A stretch of 64,000 bases of DNA from Paenibacillus harenae (GTDB lineage: Bacteria > Bacillota > Bacilli > Paenibacillales > Paenibacillaceae): NCBI RefSeq assembly GCF_030812415.1, contig NZ_JAUSST010000008.1, forward strand, positions 186,001-250,000, written 5' to 3'. Each line of letters starts with the position of its first letter. The stretch's first letter is position 1. The translations under genes were made by a program, and so were the position numbers. Under the pieces are notes generated by a model. That model had not been told where the DNA came from and did no database searches. It worked only from the letters and a program-made list of their open reading frames with translations. Positions 42,301 to 50,570 of this stretch are shown here, one piece after another.

Positions 42301-43131
42301 ATGGAGATCGATACACATTCAAGACAACAGGTTGCAAGGGCTTTAACGATCGCAGGCTCCGACAGCGGCGGAGGGGCGGGCATCCAAGCGGATTTGAAAA
42401 CGTTCCAAGAGCTTGGCGTCTACGGCATGTCCGCCATAACGGCGGTGACGGCGCAGAATACGCTGGGGGTACAGGCCGTATATCCGTTAAGCCCGGATGC
42501 GGTTATTCAGCAGATCCATGCGGTGGGCGACGATATCGGGGTCGATGCCGTTAAGACGGGCATGCTGTTCAGCAGCGAAATCATACTTGCCGTTGCCGAA
42601 GCGATCCGGCATTTCGGGTGGACGAAGGTTGTCGTGGATCCCGTCATGGTAGCGAAAGGCGGTGCCGTGCTGCTGCAGGAAGAGGCGATTCGCGCCTTAA
42701 CGGGCAAGCTATTGCCGCTTACGGCAGTCGTGACGCCTAACATTCCGGAAGCGGAGCAGCTTACGGGCAGCTCTATTCGGGGTAAGGCGGATAAAGAAGA
42801 AGCGGCAAGGCGGCTCGCCGGATTCGGTGCGAGGTATGTCATTATCAAAGGCGGTCACGACGCGGGAGCGGAAGCCGTGGATTTGCTGTTTGACGGCCGT
42901 TATTTTACCGAGCTCGCAGGCAAGCGAATAGCTACGGGGCATACCCATGGCACGGGCTGCACATTCTCAGCTGCTCTTGCAGCCGGACTCGCTCGGGGGC
43001 TTGAGGTCGAGAGCGCTATGCGCGAGGCCAAAGCCTTCATCCAAGCGGCGATCGAAGACGGGATAAAGATCGGCGGCGGCCGCGGACCGACGAACCACTG
43101 GGCTTTCCAACGGAGCCGATTGCCTCGATAA
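42301..43131 (+). CDS. thiD: HMP/HMP-phosphate kinase ThiD
   Basis: 276 residues. Ribokinase-like fold: LTIAGSDSGGGAGIQADLKT at the N-terminus, DPVMVAKGG, TPNIPEAEQLTG, and the ATP/anion-hole motif GHTHGTGCTFSAALAAGL. Phosphorylates HMP (from TenA) twice to HMP-PP, the pyrimidine substrate of ThiE. Last gene of the TPP-riboswitch operon; a strong terminator follows after 20 bases. No thiC, so pyrimidine must come from salvage or from a thiC elsewhere. Confidence 0.96.
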   Translation: MEIDTHSRQQVARALTIAGSDSGGGAGIQADLKTFQELGVYGMSAITAVTAQNTLGVQAVYPLSPDAVIQQIHAVGDDIGVDAVKTGMLFSSEIILAVAEAIRHFGWTKVVVDPVMVAKGGAVLLQEEAIRALTGKLLPLTAVVTPNIPEAEQLTGSSIRGKADKEEAARRLAGFGARYVIIKGGHDAGAEAVDLLFDGRYFTELAGKRIATGHTHGTGCTFSAALAAGLARGLEVESAMREAKAFIQAAIEDGIKIGGGRGPTNHWAFQRSRLPR

Positions 43132-43151
43132 AGGGCAACTCTTGGTATCAG

Positions 43152-43195
43152 GGCTGTTCCGAAGTCATTCTGGATGACTTCGGAGCAGCCTTTTA
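43152..43195 (+). terminator. Strong terminator of the thiamine operon
   Basis: GGCTGTTCCGAAGTCAT (43152-43168) pairs with ATGACTTCGGAGCAGCC (43174-43190), one mismatch, loop of five, followed by TTTTATG. It lies between convergent thiD and the AraC-type gene and may serve both. Confidence 0.9.
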
Positions 43196-43197
43196 TG

Positions 43198-44019
43198 TTA
43201 AGAACCGGATGAATGCTTGCGGTAGGCGGACGGCGATTGACCGAGAACGGATTTGAAGTCTTTAATAAAGTGCGCCTGGTCGAAATAGCCCAATTGATCG
43301 GCGAGCTCCGCCCATTGCACGGACGCGTCGCTCTCCAGCCGATTCGCGACTTCCTGCAGGCGGAACCGCTTGATGACCCACTTCGGGGTTACGCCGACGT
43401 ATTTGCGGAATAGGCGCTGCAATTGGCGAATGGACAATCCGCTTCGTTCGCGCATATGCTCTACTTTCGTGACGCCTAAGTCGTTCATGACTTCCTGTAC
43501 GATCCGATCTGCTAGTTCGGCCTGCTCGTCGCGCTCCGGAAGCCGCGATAGAAGCAAGTCCTCGGCTTGACCGGCCATCGCCGCATCGTCGCCGGCGCCA
43601 AGCACAGAATCCATCCACCCGCATGCTTCCTGTCCGAGCGCCTCGGTTAACGCAATCGTCGATCCGGTTAAGAGGGAAACGTCGCGCTGCCAGAACGGAA
43701 AGAAGCCTCCTGCGCGAAACTTGACCCCCAACACTTGTCCGGCACCCCGAAGCTCGCGAACGAACGGACGGCTTGGAATGCCGTACACCAACGCGCGGCG
43801 TCCCTCCTCGTCTTGCTCGAAAGCCAAGTGGACGTTAGGGTACGACAGCACGGTCTGCGTATGCGATATCCCTCTGGGCAATTCGTAGCGAATCGCCCAA
43901 TAATGCTCGACAAACGGCCTGAGCGCGGGTCCCGGTTCATAGCGGGACAGCTTGAACTTGTCCCGCCCGGCGCCCGCGTGCACGATGCCGCGCGTGGACG
44001 AGCTGTCTTTTGGCTTCAC
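43198..44019 (-). CDS. AraC-family transcriptional regulator
   Basis: 273 residues on the minus strand from a GTG at 44019, chosen because AGGAGG lies 9 bases upstream; the frame is open further, but with no site. The N-terminal part (KLSRYEPGPALRPFVEHYWAIRYE, VLGVKFRAGGFFPFW) is the DUF6597-type cupin-like domain. The C-terminal half is the double helix-turn-helix (LSIRQLQRLFRKYVGVTPKW, WAELADQLGYFDQAHFIKDF). It converges on the thiamine operon and diverges from a VOC-family gene, which is a likely target. Effector unknown. Confidence 0.88.
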   Translation of the reverse strand: MKPKDSSSTRGIVHAGAGRDKFKLSRYEPGPALRPFVEHYWAIRYELPRGISHTQTVLSYPNVHLAFEQDEEGRRALVYGIPSRPFVRELRGAGQVLGVKFRAGGFFPFWQRDVSLLTGSTIALTEALGQEACGWMDSVLGAGDDAAMAGQAEDLLLSRLPERDEQAELADRIVQEVMNDLGVTKVEHMRERSGLSIRQLQRLFRKYVGVTPKWVIKRFRLQEVANRLESDASVQWAELADQLGYFDQAHFIKDFKSVLGQSPSAYRKHSSGS

Positions 44020-44221
44020 GGTTACGAACCTCCTGACGATATGTCTGCTTGGTCGCCTTTTTACAATACAGGGCATAGCCATGCATCTATAATGGAATCT
44101 AGCAGATGCAAGCCGGTTTCGCAATAGGGTAGAGAAGCGGCTGTCAGGCGCTCGACCGGTACCGGCAATTCGCTTCGTGCCGACGTACGCCGATAACGTT
44201 TATTATTGGAGGGGAATAAGG

Positions 44222-44734
44222 ATGGCAGAAAACATTCATGCACCGGGAGCGAACGGACAATATACGAGCAACGGCAAGCCCCACGGCTATACGACACTTA
44301 CGCCGTTTATCGTCGTGAACAACCCGGCGGAAGCGATCGTTTTTTACGAAAATGTATTTGGAGCCAAAGCGAAAAGCGTGACGGACTTTGGCGATGAAGG
44401 CAACAAAGTCATCGTTCATGCGGATATCGACTTCGGCAACGGCTTCCTGCAACTGGGAGCGGCGACGCCCGAATATGGACTGATCTCGCCGCCGGGCGAA
44501 GGAAAGGCTTGTTATTCGATGGGCATTTATGTACCGGACGTCGACAAAACCTTAGCTCTGGCCGTTGCCGGCGGAGCGACGGTCAGAGAACCGGCTGCAA
44601 GCTTCGTCTCCGGCGATCGTTACTGCAGCATTCTGGATCCGTACGGCATTCGGTGGTCGATTATGACCCGGGTGGAGGATATTTCCGAGGAAGAGAGCTA
44701 TCGCAGAGTAGCCGAATGGAGCAAGAACTTATAA
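44222..44734 (+). CDS. VOC-superfamily (glyoxalase/PhnB-like) protein
   Basis: 170 residues from the ATG at 44222 (GGAGGGGAATAAGG upstream). YTTLTPFIVVNNPAEAIVFYENVFGAK is the common PhnB-like/glyoxalase start; LDPYGIRWSIMTR is the typical end. Such proteins are dimeric metal-binding or drug-binding folds. The probable metal ligands of true glyoxalases are not all evident. Divergent from the AraC-type regulator at 44019, which suggests shared control. Function not assignable beyond the fold. Confidence 0.85.
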   Translation: MAENIHAPGANGQYTSNGKPHGYTTLTPFIVVNNPAEAIVFYENVFGAKAKSVTDFGDEGNKVIVHADIDFGNGFLQLGAATPEYGLISPPGEGKACYSMGIYVPDVDKTLALAVAGGATVREPAASFVSGDRYCSILDPYGIRWSIMTRVEDISEEESYRRVAEWSKNL

Positions 44735-44765
44735 GAGCGAGGGCGTTTCCCCTCCTCGCATGTTA

Positions 44766-44797
44766 GCCTGAATCCGGCTGCGGATTCAGGCTTTTTC
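44766..44797 (+). terminator. Intrinsic terminator after the VOC gene
   Basis: GCCTGAATCCG (44766-44776) pairs perfectly with CGGATTCAGGC (44781-44791), loop GCTG, followed by TTTTTCTT. Confidence 0.9.
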
Positions 44798-44930
44798 TTG
44801 CGTAGACATGCAGCATGCCCACGCGTTCAAAATCCGTCATCATACGAGTTGGCTACAACGATAAAGGTCGACAACGAAACGCGGCTGGCCGATGATGTGC
44901 CGCCGGGCAACTGTCCGAGATGGAATCTCT

Positions 44931-45467
44931 CTATGATATTCTAGCTCCTTCAAAACGGGTCGCTACTCCGCTTTGAATTTCGACGCTTTTATCAACAACC
45001 CTCGCAAACACCTGCACTCTATCGCGAGCTTCTAAATTTATGATACCGCCGGCATCAATCATGCCGCGAGTAGAAATAAAATCTTCTTGGTCTAAAATTC
45101 TCGGCACGCCGTTTACTCTTATCTCTAAACCTATGGAAGCCGGAATCAAAGTAGGAGCTGCAAAGCTTACGCTTGCAAAAAGGCTGTACACACCATTTTG
45201 TTTTGGGCGAAATGTCGATGTCGCCGGATTATATTCATTGTTAAGGTCCAATTCTTCTACTTGATACCGAACGTTGGTAACAACTCCGTTAAGGAGTTCT
45301 TGATTGAAGCCGGCGACTGCTCTGAACGCGGAATTTATTCTTCTAGACCTTTTGTTGATACACTTCTTACCGAACGACTGTCTGCAAATCGTCTTTTTTA
45401 ATACCGTTTTTTTGTAGACCGTATTCTTGCAGGCTGACTTTCCTATCCTTGTTCTTTTAATTACCAT
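44931..45467 (-). CDS. C1q/BclA-like protein with highly basic N-terminus
   Basis: 178 residues on the minus strand from an ATG with AAGGGGGTG upstream. Residues 1-45 are very rich in Lys/Arg with four spaced cysteines (CKNTVYKKT, CRQSF, CINKRSRR). Residues ~50-178 are a beta-rich C1q/TNF-like domain (FNQELLNGVVTNVRYQVEEL, NGVYSLFASVSF, GLEIRVNGVPRIL), as in the C-terminal domain of exosporium BclA-like proteins. A collagen-like middle is missing. I infer a spore-surface or coat protein whose cysteine/basic tail cross-links or binds other components. Transcribed in the same direction as the 59-residue gene upstream. Confidence 0.75.
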   Translation of the reverse strand: MVIKRTRIGKSACKNTVYKKTVLKKTICRQSFGKKCINKRSRRINSAFRAVAGFNQELLNGVVTNVRYQVEELDLNNEYNPATSTFRPKQNGVYSLFASVSFAAPTLIPASIGLEIRVNGVPRILDQEDFISTRGMIDAGGIINLEARDRVQVFARVVDKSVEIQSGVATRFEGARIS

Positions 45468-45684
45468 TCTTTTCACCCCCTTGTATTCTGATTGTATTGC
45501 TAGAATCACTTAGCAATACTTTATGTTATGAAAGATTAATAGTAATAGAAACGGTATCTGCCTGGACAAGTTTAAAAAGACTAGCTCTCGATATGGCGCG
45601 AAACAGCCTAAAGTTACTGCAATGATTCAGTATAGCCACTTCGCACATTCCGCGCCACGCTCAGAGGTCGCTTTTTAACGTTTT

Positions 45685-45864
45685 TTATTTTACGACAGCG
45701 ACGATTTTATTGATGACTACAAATATATTTCTTCTTGTTTGATTTTTTAATTGGACGACTCCGCCTTTCACTCTAATAACGACGCCTATTATTTCTTCCC
45801 CTGAAACCGTTTTAAGCACAACAGCTTTCCCGCGAGAATGTTTCAAAATTTTATGAACAAGCAT
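45685..45864 (-). CDS. Small Sm-like protein of 59 residues
   Basis: A short minus-strand gene: AGGAGGGATTTTCC precedes an ATG at 45864, and the frame ends TAA at 45685. The product MLVHKILKHSRGKAVVLKTV... GEEIIGVVIRVKGGVVQLKN... ends in VAVVK. Five alternating hydrophobic strands separated by charged turns look like a small beta-barrel (Sm-like or DUF2642-type). No signal peptide. It lies 217 bases upstream of the C1q-like gene on the same strand; a spore-coat role is plausible but unproven. Confidence 0.68.
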   Translation of the reverse strand: MLVHKILKHSRGKAVVLKTVSGEEIIGVVIRVKGGVVQLKNQTRRNIFVVINKIVAVVK

Positions 45865-45975
45865 GGAAAATCCCTCCTATCATTTCTGATATACTACTAG
45901 TATGAGATTGAAATGAAAGAGTTCGGGCTATATCTAACCCGGTATTTTATTGGGAAGTGGGTGGCGGTGAAAGTT

Positions 45976-46611
45976 ATGACTATAGAGATCTCCGCGCTGC
46001 GCAAATTATTGCGAATCGCTGATTCAAAGCTTGAAATAAGGGTTGTTCGCTCGGCCTCCGACTGGAACGATGTAAGAGCATTGCGCAATCAAGTTTATTA
46101 TCATGAGCTTGGGCGTATTGCCCTGGAACATATTATTGATGAATTTGATGCGAAAGCGGTCTTGTACAATGCTTACTTAGGCAATCGAATCGTAGGCACG
46201 ATTAGATGTATGGATCCCTTTGCAAGTCCATTAGAAATCGTGGAAACGTATCCGGATATCGTCGATTTAATAGACCCTGACAAACGGTATTTAGAAATTG
46301 GAAGATTGATGACCGCGAAGGACATTCGCAATGGCGTGGTCTCCGTACGCTTGTATTTTCAAGCATTGAAGCTCGCAACGAAAGTGTCAGCGGATGGAGT
46401 GCTATTAACATGTTCGCCGCACCTGATTCGTTTATACGACAAAGTCGGGTTCAGATTGCTTTCTCCTATTCCGATCAACCGCAAGTATTTATTAGGCGCG
46501 GAAGATTATATTATGATTTTTGATTTTGAAGAGCAAAAAGACTTTTATACACGTTTACGGCCTCTTATATGGGCAATGGAGGAGGAGAAGAGCATTGAGC
46601 AGTCTGTCTAA
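45976..46611 (+). CDS. GNAT/FeeM-like N-acyltransferase
   Basis: 211 residues from the ATG at 45976; a GTG at 45967 and an ATG at 45913 are in frame upstream. LEIRVVRSASDWNDVRALR, LYNAYLGNRIVGTIRCMDP, RYLEIGRLMTAKDIRN and CSPHLIRLYDKVGFRLL place it in the acyltransferase superfamily that includes the N-acyl amino acid synthase FeeM and LuxI-like enzymes. It would move an acyl group to an amine such as an amino acid. Its stop overlaps an ICMT-like methyltransferase gene by 17 bases, suggesting a two-step modification. Substrates are unknown. Confidence 0.7.
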   Translation: MTIEISALRKLLRIADSKLEIRVVRSASDWNDVRALRNQVYYHELGRIALEHIIDEFDAKAVLYNAYLGNRIVGTIRCMDPFASPLEIVETYPDIVDLIDPDKRYLEIGRLMTAKDIRNGVVSVRLYFQALKLATKVSADGVLLTCSPHLIRLYDKVGFRLLSPIPINRKYLLGAEDYIMIFDFEEQKDFYTRLRPLIWAMEEEKSIEQSV

Positions 46612-47182
46612 TCTGTTCTCATCGGCGGTTAGCGCTAATGTATTCATCTTATTATTCGGAATCTTAATCGCCTCCGAAATTTGGGTTCTAGTAAAATCGG
46701 GGAAAAATGCGAAGAACGTTGACAACGGCTCCGTGGTTGTATTAAATGTTTGTTTTGTTGCTGTACTATCCATCGACTATGCGCTGCTGCTACAGGACGC
46801 GGACCATTTGCAGTTTAAGTGGATATTCACATGGGCAGGTATCGTTATCCTTCTGATAGGCATGATTTTAAGATGGGGCTCCATTTGGTTTCTGGGACGA
46901 TACTTTACGGGAAGAGTGCAAATCCAGGATGATCACGAATTAATTAGCAGGGGAATATATAGATGGGTCAGACATCCTTCCTATACGGGAGGTATATTGA
47001 TTTTCATGGGCATTGCGTTGTCCATTAATAATTGGCTTGCTCTAATCGTTAACGTACTCCTAATCGCAGGCGCGTACTTATACCGTATCAGGATCGAAGA
47101 AAGAGCGTTAACGAATTACTTCGGGGAAGCCTATAAGAATTACATGAAGCGCACGTGGAAGCTCTTTCCTTATCTATTATAA
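46595..47182 (+). CDS. Isoprenylcysteine carboxyl methyltransferase-like membrane enzyme
   Basis: 195 residues from a TTG with GGAGGAGGAG upstream, inside the end of the previous gene. Four or five hydrophobic segments; the C-terminal half has the ICMT/PEMT signature: LISRGIYRWVRHPSYTGGIL, then RIRIEERALTNYFGEAYKNY. Such enzymes methylate a carboxylate or phospholipid head group using S-adenosylmethionine at the membrane. Paired with the FeeM-like acyltransferase, it might methylate an N-acyl amino acid. Bacterial roles of this family are mostly unknown. Confidence 0.82.
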   Translation: MSSLSNLFSSAVSANVFILLFGILIASEIWVLVKSGKNAKNVDNGSVVVLNVCFVAVLSIDYALLLQDADHLQFKWIFTWAGIVILLIGMILRWGSIWFLGRYFTGRVQIQDDHELISRGIYRWVRHPSYTGGILIFMGIALSINNWLALIVNVLLIAGAYLYRIRIEERALTNYFGEAYKNYMKRTWKLFPYLL

Positions 47183-47221
47183 TCCGGGCGCTTTCATGAT
47201 AGTGAAATTACATAGATATAG

Positions 47222-47428
47222 GGGCACGCCTATGGAGGCAAAATTGGGCGGGAAATAAGCCTCTTCGAAAAGATGTCTATTCTTCTATCTACGGGCGACT
47301 GTACAATAGTCGAACATACTACCAATGATGCTTACTGGGGAGACGGCGGTAACGGTCATGGTCAAAATAGGTTGGGCACATTGCTAATGGAGATCAGAGA
47401 CGGCGTAGAAGATAAGCTGCGATTGTAA
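47222..47428 (+). pseudogene. NADAR-domain gene remnant (C-terminal)
   Basis: An open frame without a plausible start (bounded by TAG at 47219-47221) ends TAA at 47426. Its end reads LLSTGDCTIVEHTTNDAYW, then GDGGNGHGQNRLGTLLMEIRD. That is the characteristic C-terminus of NADAR/YbiA-like proteins (N-glycosidases of riboflavin or NAD intermediates). The first ~100 residues, with their conserved aromatic core, are lost. A gene remnant in an intergenic region. Confidence 0.75.
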
Positions 47429-47430
47429 TC

Positions 47431-47474
47431 AAAAAACAAAACCACTCCCTATCGCATTTCAACGGGAGTGGTTT
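47431..47474 (-). terminator. Terminator of the minus-strand secreted-protein gene
   Basis: AACCACTCCC (47440-47449) pairs with GGGAGTGGTT (47464-47473). Read on the minus strand, it is followed by TTTTGTTTTTT, just downstream of the gene ending at 47484. Confidence 0.85.
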
Positions 47475-47483
47475 ATGTTCCTT

Positions 47484-47879
47484 TTAATTGAAACTAATCG
47501 TGTAGGATACGGAAGGATACGCCGTTGTAGATCCTGGTACGCGTTCCACTACAGTGATCAGCGTGCCGGGGCTGTAGTAGCCCGAACCGCCGTTGTAATT
47601 GGTGCTGTTTACGATGGCTGTGCCCAGGTCGATCGTCGTATTGTTGTAGCTCCAGTAATAATGAAGACGGAGCGTATTTGCCGAGGATGCCGTAATCTTG
47701 ACGCTTGTGCCGGTTGTTTTGGCATTAGGAAGAATGTAAGCGTATCCTTGACCGGCGGTGAGGGTATTGGAGTAGGAGCCTCCGTAGCTTACGATGGCAG
47801 GGTTAGCCGATGCGGTTACGCAGAAGATAAGAGAGATTGCCGCAACAAGTACGAATAGCTTTGTGCTCAGTTTGGTCAT
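47484..47879 (-). CDS. Small secreted beta-rich protein
   Basis: 131 residues on the minus strand. A classical signal peptide (KLFVLVAAISLIFCVTASA, cleavage near residue 25) is followed by a mature part rich in Ser, Thr, Tyr, Gly and Asn (NPAIVSYGGSYSNTL, LHYYWSYNNTT, GGSGYYSPGT). No cysteines in the mature part and no known domain. Probably a secreted or envelope-associated beta-sandwich; function unknown. Divergent from the AlkD-like gene at 48163; the 283 bases between contain both promoters and no other gene. Confidence 0.78.
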   Translation of the reverse strand: MTKLSTKLFVLVAAISLIFCVTASANPAIVSYGGSYSNTLTAGQGYAYILPNAKTTGTSVKITASSANTLRLHYYWSYNNTTIDLGTAIVNSTNYNGGSGYYSPGTLITVVERVPGSTTAYPSVSYTISFN

Positions 47880-48162
47880 GAATCGTCCATCCTCTCAATA
47901 TGGATTCAAAACGGATCGCATCCTGCCCCCCTTTCGCCTAGTGGTAATACTTTACATTTATGACAATACTAATATATACCAACTATGTAGAGGAGTAAAT
48001 AGTGGATGAGTAGGATAAAGCCCTTACTTCTTCATGCTAAGGCATTGATGTATAATAATTTTTGGAGACAACCAATCAATTAGCATGACGGATGAAAACT
48101 GCTTTATATAAAGGCGAGGGCCTATTAAGTCCTCCTGAAATGGTAAGAGGGAGTGTTGAACA

Positions 48163-48870
48163 ATGAATGCAGAAATGGTTATGCAGGAGCTTGAAGCTCT
48201 CGGCAAGGAACGGCTTAAGAAAATGTACGAGTCCAATGGCGCGCACGAACCGCTTTTTGGCGTGGCTACAGGCGCTATGAAGCCCATCGCTAAGAAAATC
48301 AAAATGAATCAACCTTTGGCCGAGCAGCTATACAACACGGGGAACTACGACGCCATGTACTTTGCCGGCATCATTGCAGACCCGAAAGCAATGACGGAAG
48401 CGGATTTCGATCGTTGGATGGATACGGCCTATTTCTATATGCTGTCCGATTATGTGGTTGCAGTAACCTTGGCGGAAACCGATATTGCGCAAGAAGTAGC
48501 CGATAAATGGAGTGCAAGCGGCGAAGAGCTGAGAATGTCGGCGGGCTGGAGCTGCTACTGCTGGCTGCTTGGCAGTCGACCGGACGGTGAATTTGCCGAA
48601 AGCAAAATCGCCCAAATGCTTGAACTTGTGAAAAATACGATTCACGATTCTCCCGAACGAACGAAATTCGCTATGAGTAATTTCATTTACACCGTCGCGG
48701 TATCCTATACGCCGCTCCATGATAAGGCGGTCGAAACCGCGAAGGAAGTAGGTCCGGTAGAAGTCAATCGGAATAAGAAAAAAAGCAAGTTCCTGCAAGC
48801 TTCCGAAAATATTCAAAAGGCCGTAGATAAAGGGCAAATCGGTTTCAAACGCAATTATGTAAGGTGTTAA
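48163..48870 (+). CDS. AlkD-like DNA alkylation repair protein
   Basis: 235 residues; GAGGGAGTG lies upstream of the ATG. All-helical HEAT-like fold with GVATGAMKPIAKKIK, AGIIADPKAMTEADFDRWMD and AMSNFIYTVAVSY matching the AlkC/AlkD DNA alkylation repair family of Bacilli. AlkD glycosylases remove N3- and N7-alkylpurines without base flipping. Ends with a basic tail. Catalytic residues of AlkD (Trp/Asp) cannot be placed with certainty. Cytoplasmic; a shared terminator follows. Confidence 0.85.
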   Translation: MNAEMVMQELEALGKERLKKMYESNGAHEPLFGVATGAMKPIAKKIKMNQPLAEQLYNTGNYDAMYFAGIIADPKAMTEADFDRWMDTAYFYMLSDYVVAVTLAETDIAQEVADKWSASGEELRMSAGWSCYCWLLGSRPDGEFAESKIAQMLELVKNTIHDSPERTKFAMSNFIYTVAVSYTPLHDKAVETAKEVGPVEVNRNKKKSKFLQASENIQKAVDKGQIGFKRNYVRC

Positions 48871-48877
48871 ATGATAA

Positions 48878-48914
48878 AAGGCTGCCGTTGGGTTTGAACG
48901 GCAGCCCTTCTTGT
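48878..48914. terminator. Bidirectional terminator between convergent genes
   Basis: GGCTGCCGTT (48880-48889) pairs with AACGGCAGCC (48897-48906), followed by CTTCTTG on the plus strand and preceded by ATAAAA, giving a short T-run on the minus strand. It separates the AlkD-like gene and the convergent copper-amine-oxidase-N-domain gene. Confidence 0.8.
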
Positions 48915-48925
48915 ATTAATTTGCT

Positions 48926-49765
48926 CTACTCCCATCCCGCCGCTTGTACAGCGTTGTAGACGTTGTATTTAACCACTTTGTTATAAGCGACGTCTTCAAT
49001 ATAGGTGTAGTACGAGTCGACGAATTCCCCTGTCTGGTCGTCATACAGCTCGAAAATGACATCTCCGTCAAAATTCCCCTGTTTATTAAGCTCTCCGTCC
49101 AATACGAGAGAGATCTCGTGGTATTTTCCGTTTATGAGGAAGAAGCCATAATGCTGCGCAACCACGCCGATTTTGCCTGGATCCATCAGATTTGTCCATT
49201 TGGAGGTTGCAACAAGCTCTTCATTGTCGTACATGTTGCTAAGCTTTTGATTAAAGCCGGACTCTGTATAGGTATTGACCACGCTGCCGTCCTTTTCGAA
49301 TTGATTGAAGACGGTGTCTTTCAACTCCCAAATCGTAATGTCGATTTCACGGCTTTTGCTGTTCCAGTTCACTTTCGCCCCGAAGGATTGGGTCAAGAAA
49401 CGAATGGGAACCATGATTCTGCCGTTAATGATTTTGGCGGGAACGTCTAGCGAGACGATGGCCCCATCGACTGTAGCGGTTTTTCCGTTCACTGGAATCG
49501 TGACGATTTTGCTTTTGAACGGGCTTTCATACTGGGCGGTCACTCGTTTTGTCTTCGAATCCCAAGACACATCGACACCTAATCCTTCTGCGATTGGGCG
49601 GAACGGGACAAGCACTCTTCCGCTGGTAATGACAGGAGGCTGATCGAAAGACAACTCTTCATCCTGGATATACACGGCAATGGGGTTTTCTGCTGCGTAT
49701 GCCGCTTTGGGGGATAAAGTTAACGCAAGCAATGCCGCTAGCATAAGTAATTTAACTATTCTCAT
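48926..49765 (-). CDS. Secreted protein with copper amine oxidase N-terminal-like domain
   Basis: 279 residues on the minus strand from the ATG at 49765 with GAGGTGAAT upstream. Signal peptide (LLMLAALLALTLSPKAAYA). The repeated stalk-type domain shows VYIQDEELSFDQPPVITSGR, VLVPFRPIAEGLGVDVSWD, MVPIRFLTQSFGAKVNWN, the (V/M)P(I/F)R signature of the family widely found in Paenibacillus. The C-terminal ~130 residues (YHEISLVLDGELNKQG) are unrecognised. Cell-wall-associated or secreted; no catalytic copper domain is present. A second such gene is at 52014. Confidence 0.85.
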   Translation of the reverse strand: MRIVKLLMLAALLALTLSPKAAYAAENPIAVYIQDEELSFDQPPVITSGRVLVPFRPIAEGLGVDVSWDSKTKRVTAQYESPFKSKIVTIPVNGKTATVDGAIVSLDVPAKIINGRIMVPIRFLTQSFGAKVNWNSKSREIDITIWELKDTVFNQFEKDGSVVNTYTESGFNQKLSNMYDNEELVATSKWTNLMDPGKIGVVAQHYGFFLINGKYHEISLVLDGELNKQGNFDGDVIFELYDDQTGEFVDSYYTYIEDVAYNKVVKYNVYNAVQAAGWE

Positions 49766-49919
49766 TATATTCACCTCAGAGATATATTGAGGCAAGATGG
49801 TCATGCCTGTCCATATGTAAATGATGGAACGACCTTGGGCTTGGCAGGAGCGCTTCGTCAGATTCTTACACTGTCAATCCAGCCGAAACACAACGCTTCT
49901 TCAACGAAATCCACGTAGC

Positions 49920-50354
49920 TTAAGAAAGGATTAGTCGTGTCAACATGTCCAAATAGTGTTGATTGTACATAATACCAAGTACGTTACCAAAAGGATCTAG
50001 GACCGAAGCTGTAATGAAACCCTCCCCGCGGTGTTGAATCGGTTCGTACTCTTCCGCTCCCATAGCCTTCAAACGGTTGAATGTCGTTTCGATATCATCC
50101 ACATGCCAGTACATGATGGCACCGCCTGAAGCAACTGCTGCTTGGGCAGGAGCAAACCTGCGATCGATCAACCCCAGCTCGTGCTGATAGTCACCAATGC
50201 GAAACTCGGCATAGACGGGGCGGCCATCCGGTCCTGAGCGTTCGAAGTAAGGCGCAATGCCCAGCAGCTCCGCGTACCACGCCTTCGCGGCTTCCATATC
50301 CTCCGCCCAGTAGCTGATCGTCGCAAAGCCCCGTAATGTTTGTTTTGTGTTCAT
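49920..50354 (-). CDS. VOC-superfamily (glyoxalase-like) protein
   Basis: 144 residues on the minus strand from an ATG with TAGGAGGAG upstream. TISYWAEDMEAAKAWYAELLG and YAEFRIGDYQHELGLID, MYWHVDDIETTFNRLKAMGA and SVLDPFGNVLGIMYN define a VOC/glyoxalase fold. H67-type and E-type metal ligands of glyoxalase I are possible, but the reaction is unknown. Many such proteins give resistance to or bind small hydrophobic compounds. Stands alone between genes on opposite strands. Confidence 0.85.
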   Translation of the reverse strand: MNTKQTLRGFATISYWAEDMEAAKAWYAELLGIAPYFERSGPDGRPVYAEFRIGDYQHELGLIDRRFAPAQAAVASGGAIMYWHVDDIETTFNRLKAMGAEEYEPIQHRGEGFITASVLDPFGNVLGIMYNQHYLDMLTRLILS

Positions 50355-50570
50355 ATTGAATCTCCTCCTAAGGTTTGTTGTTTTCTCTATTGTAAGCAAC
50401 TATGTCTGACAACAGTGTGTCAGTGTTTTAAAGAATTAAACATGCACAACCAGAACGATACCATTTGATTTTAAACCATTATTTCCCGTCCCATCTCGGA
50501 TCGAATTGGTTATAATCATAGCAAGGGATACATCGAGAAAAATGAATGATTCGAAAGTAAGGTGTTAAAA

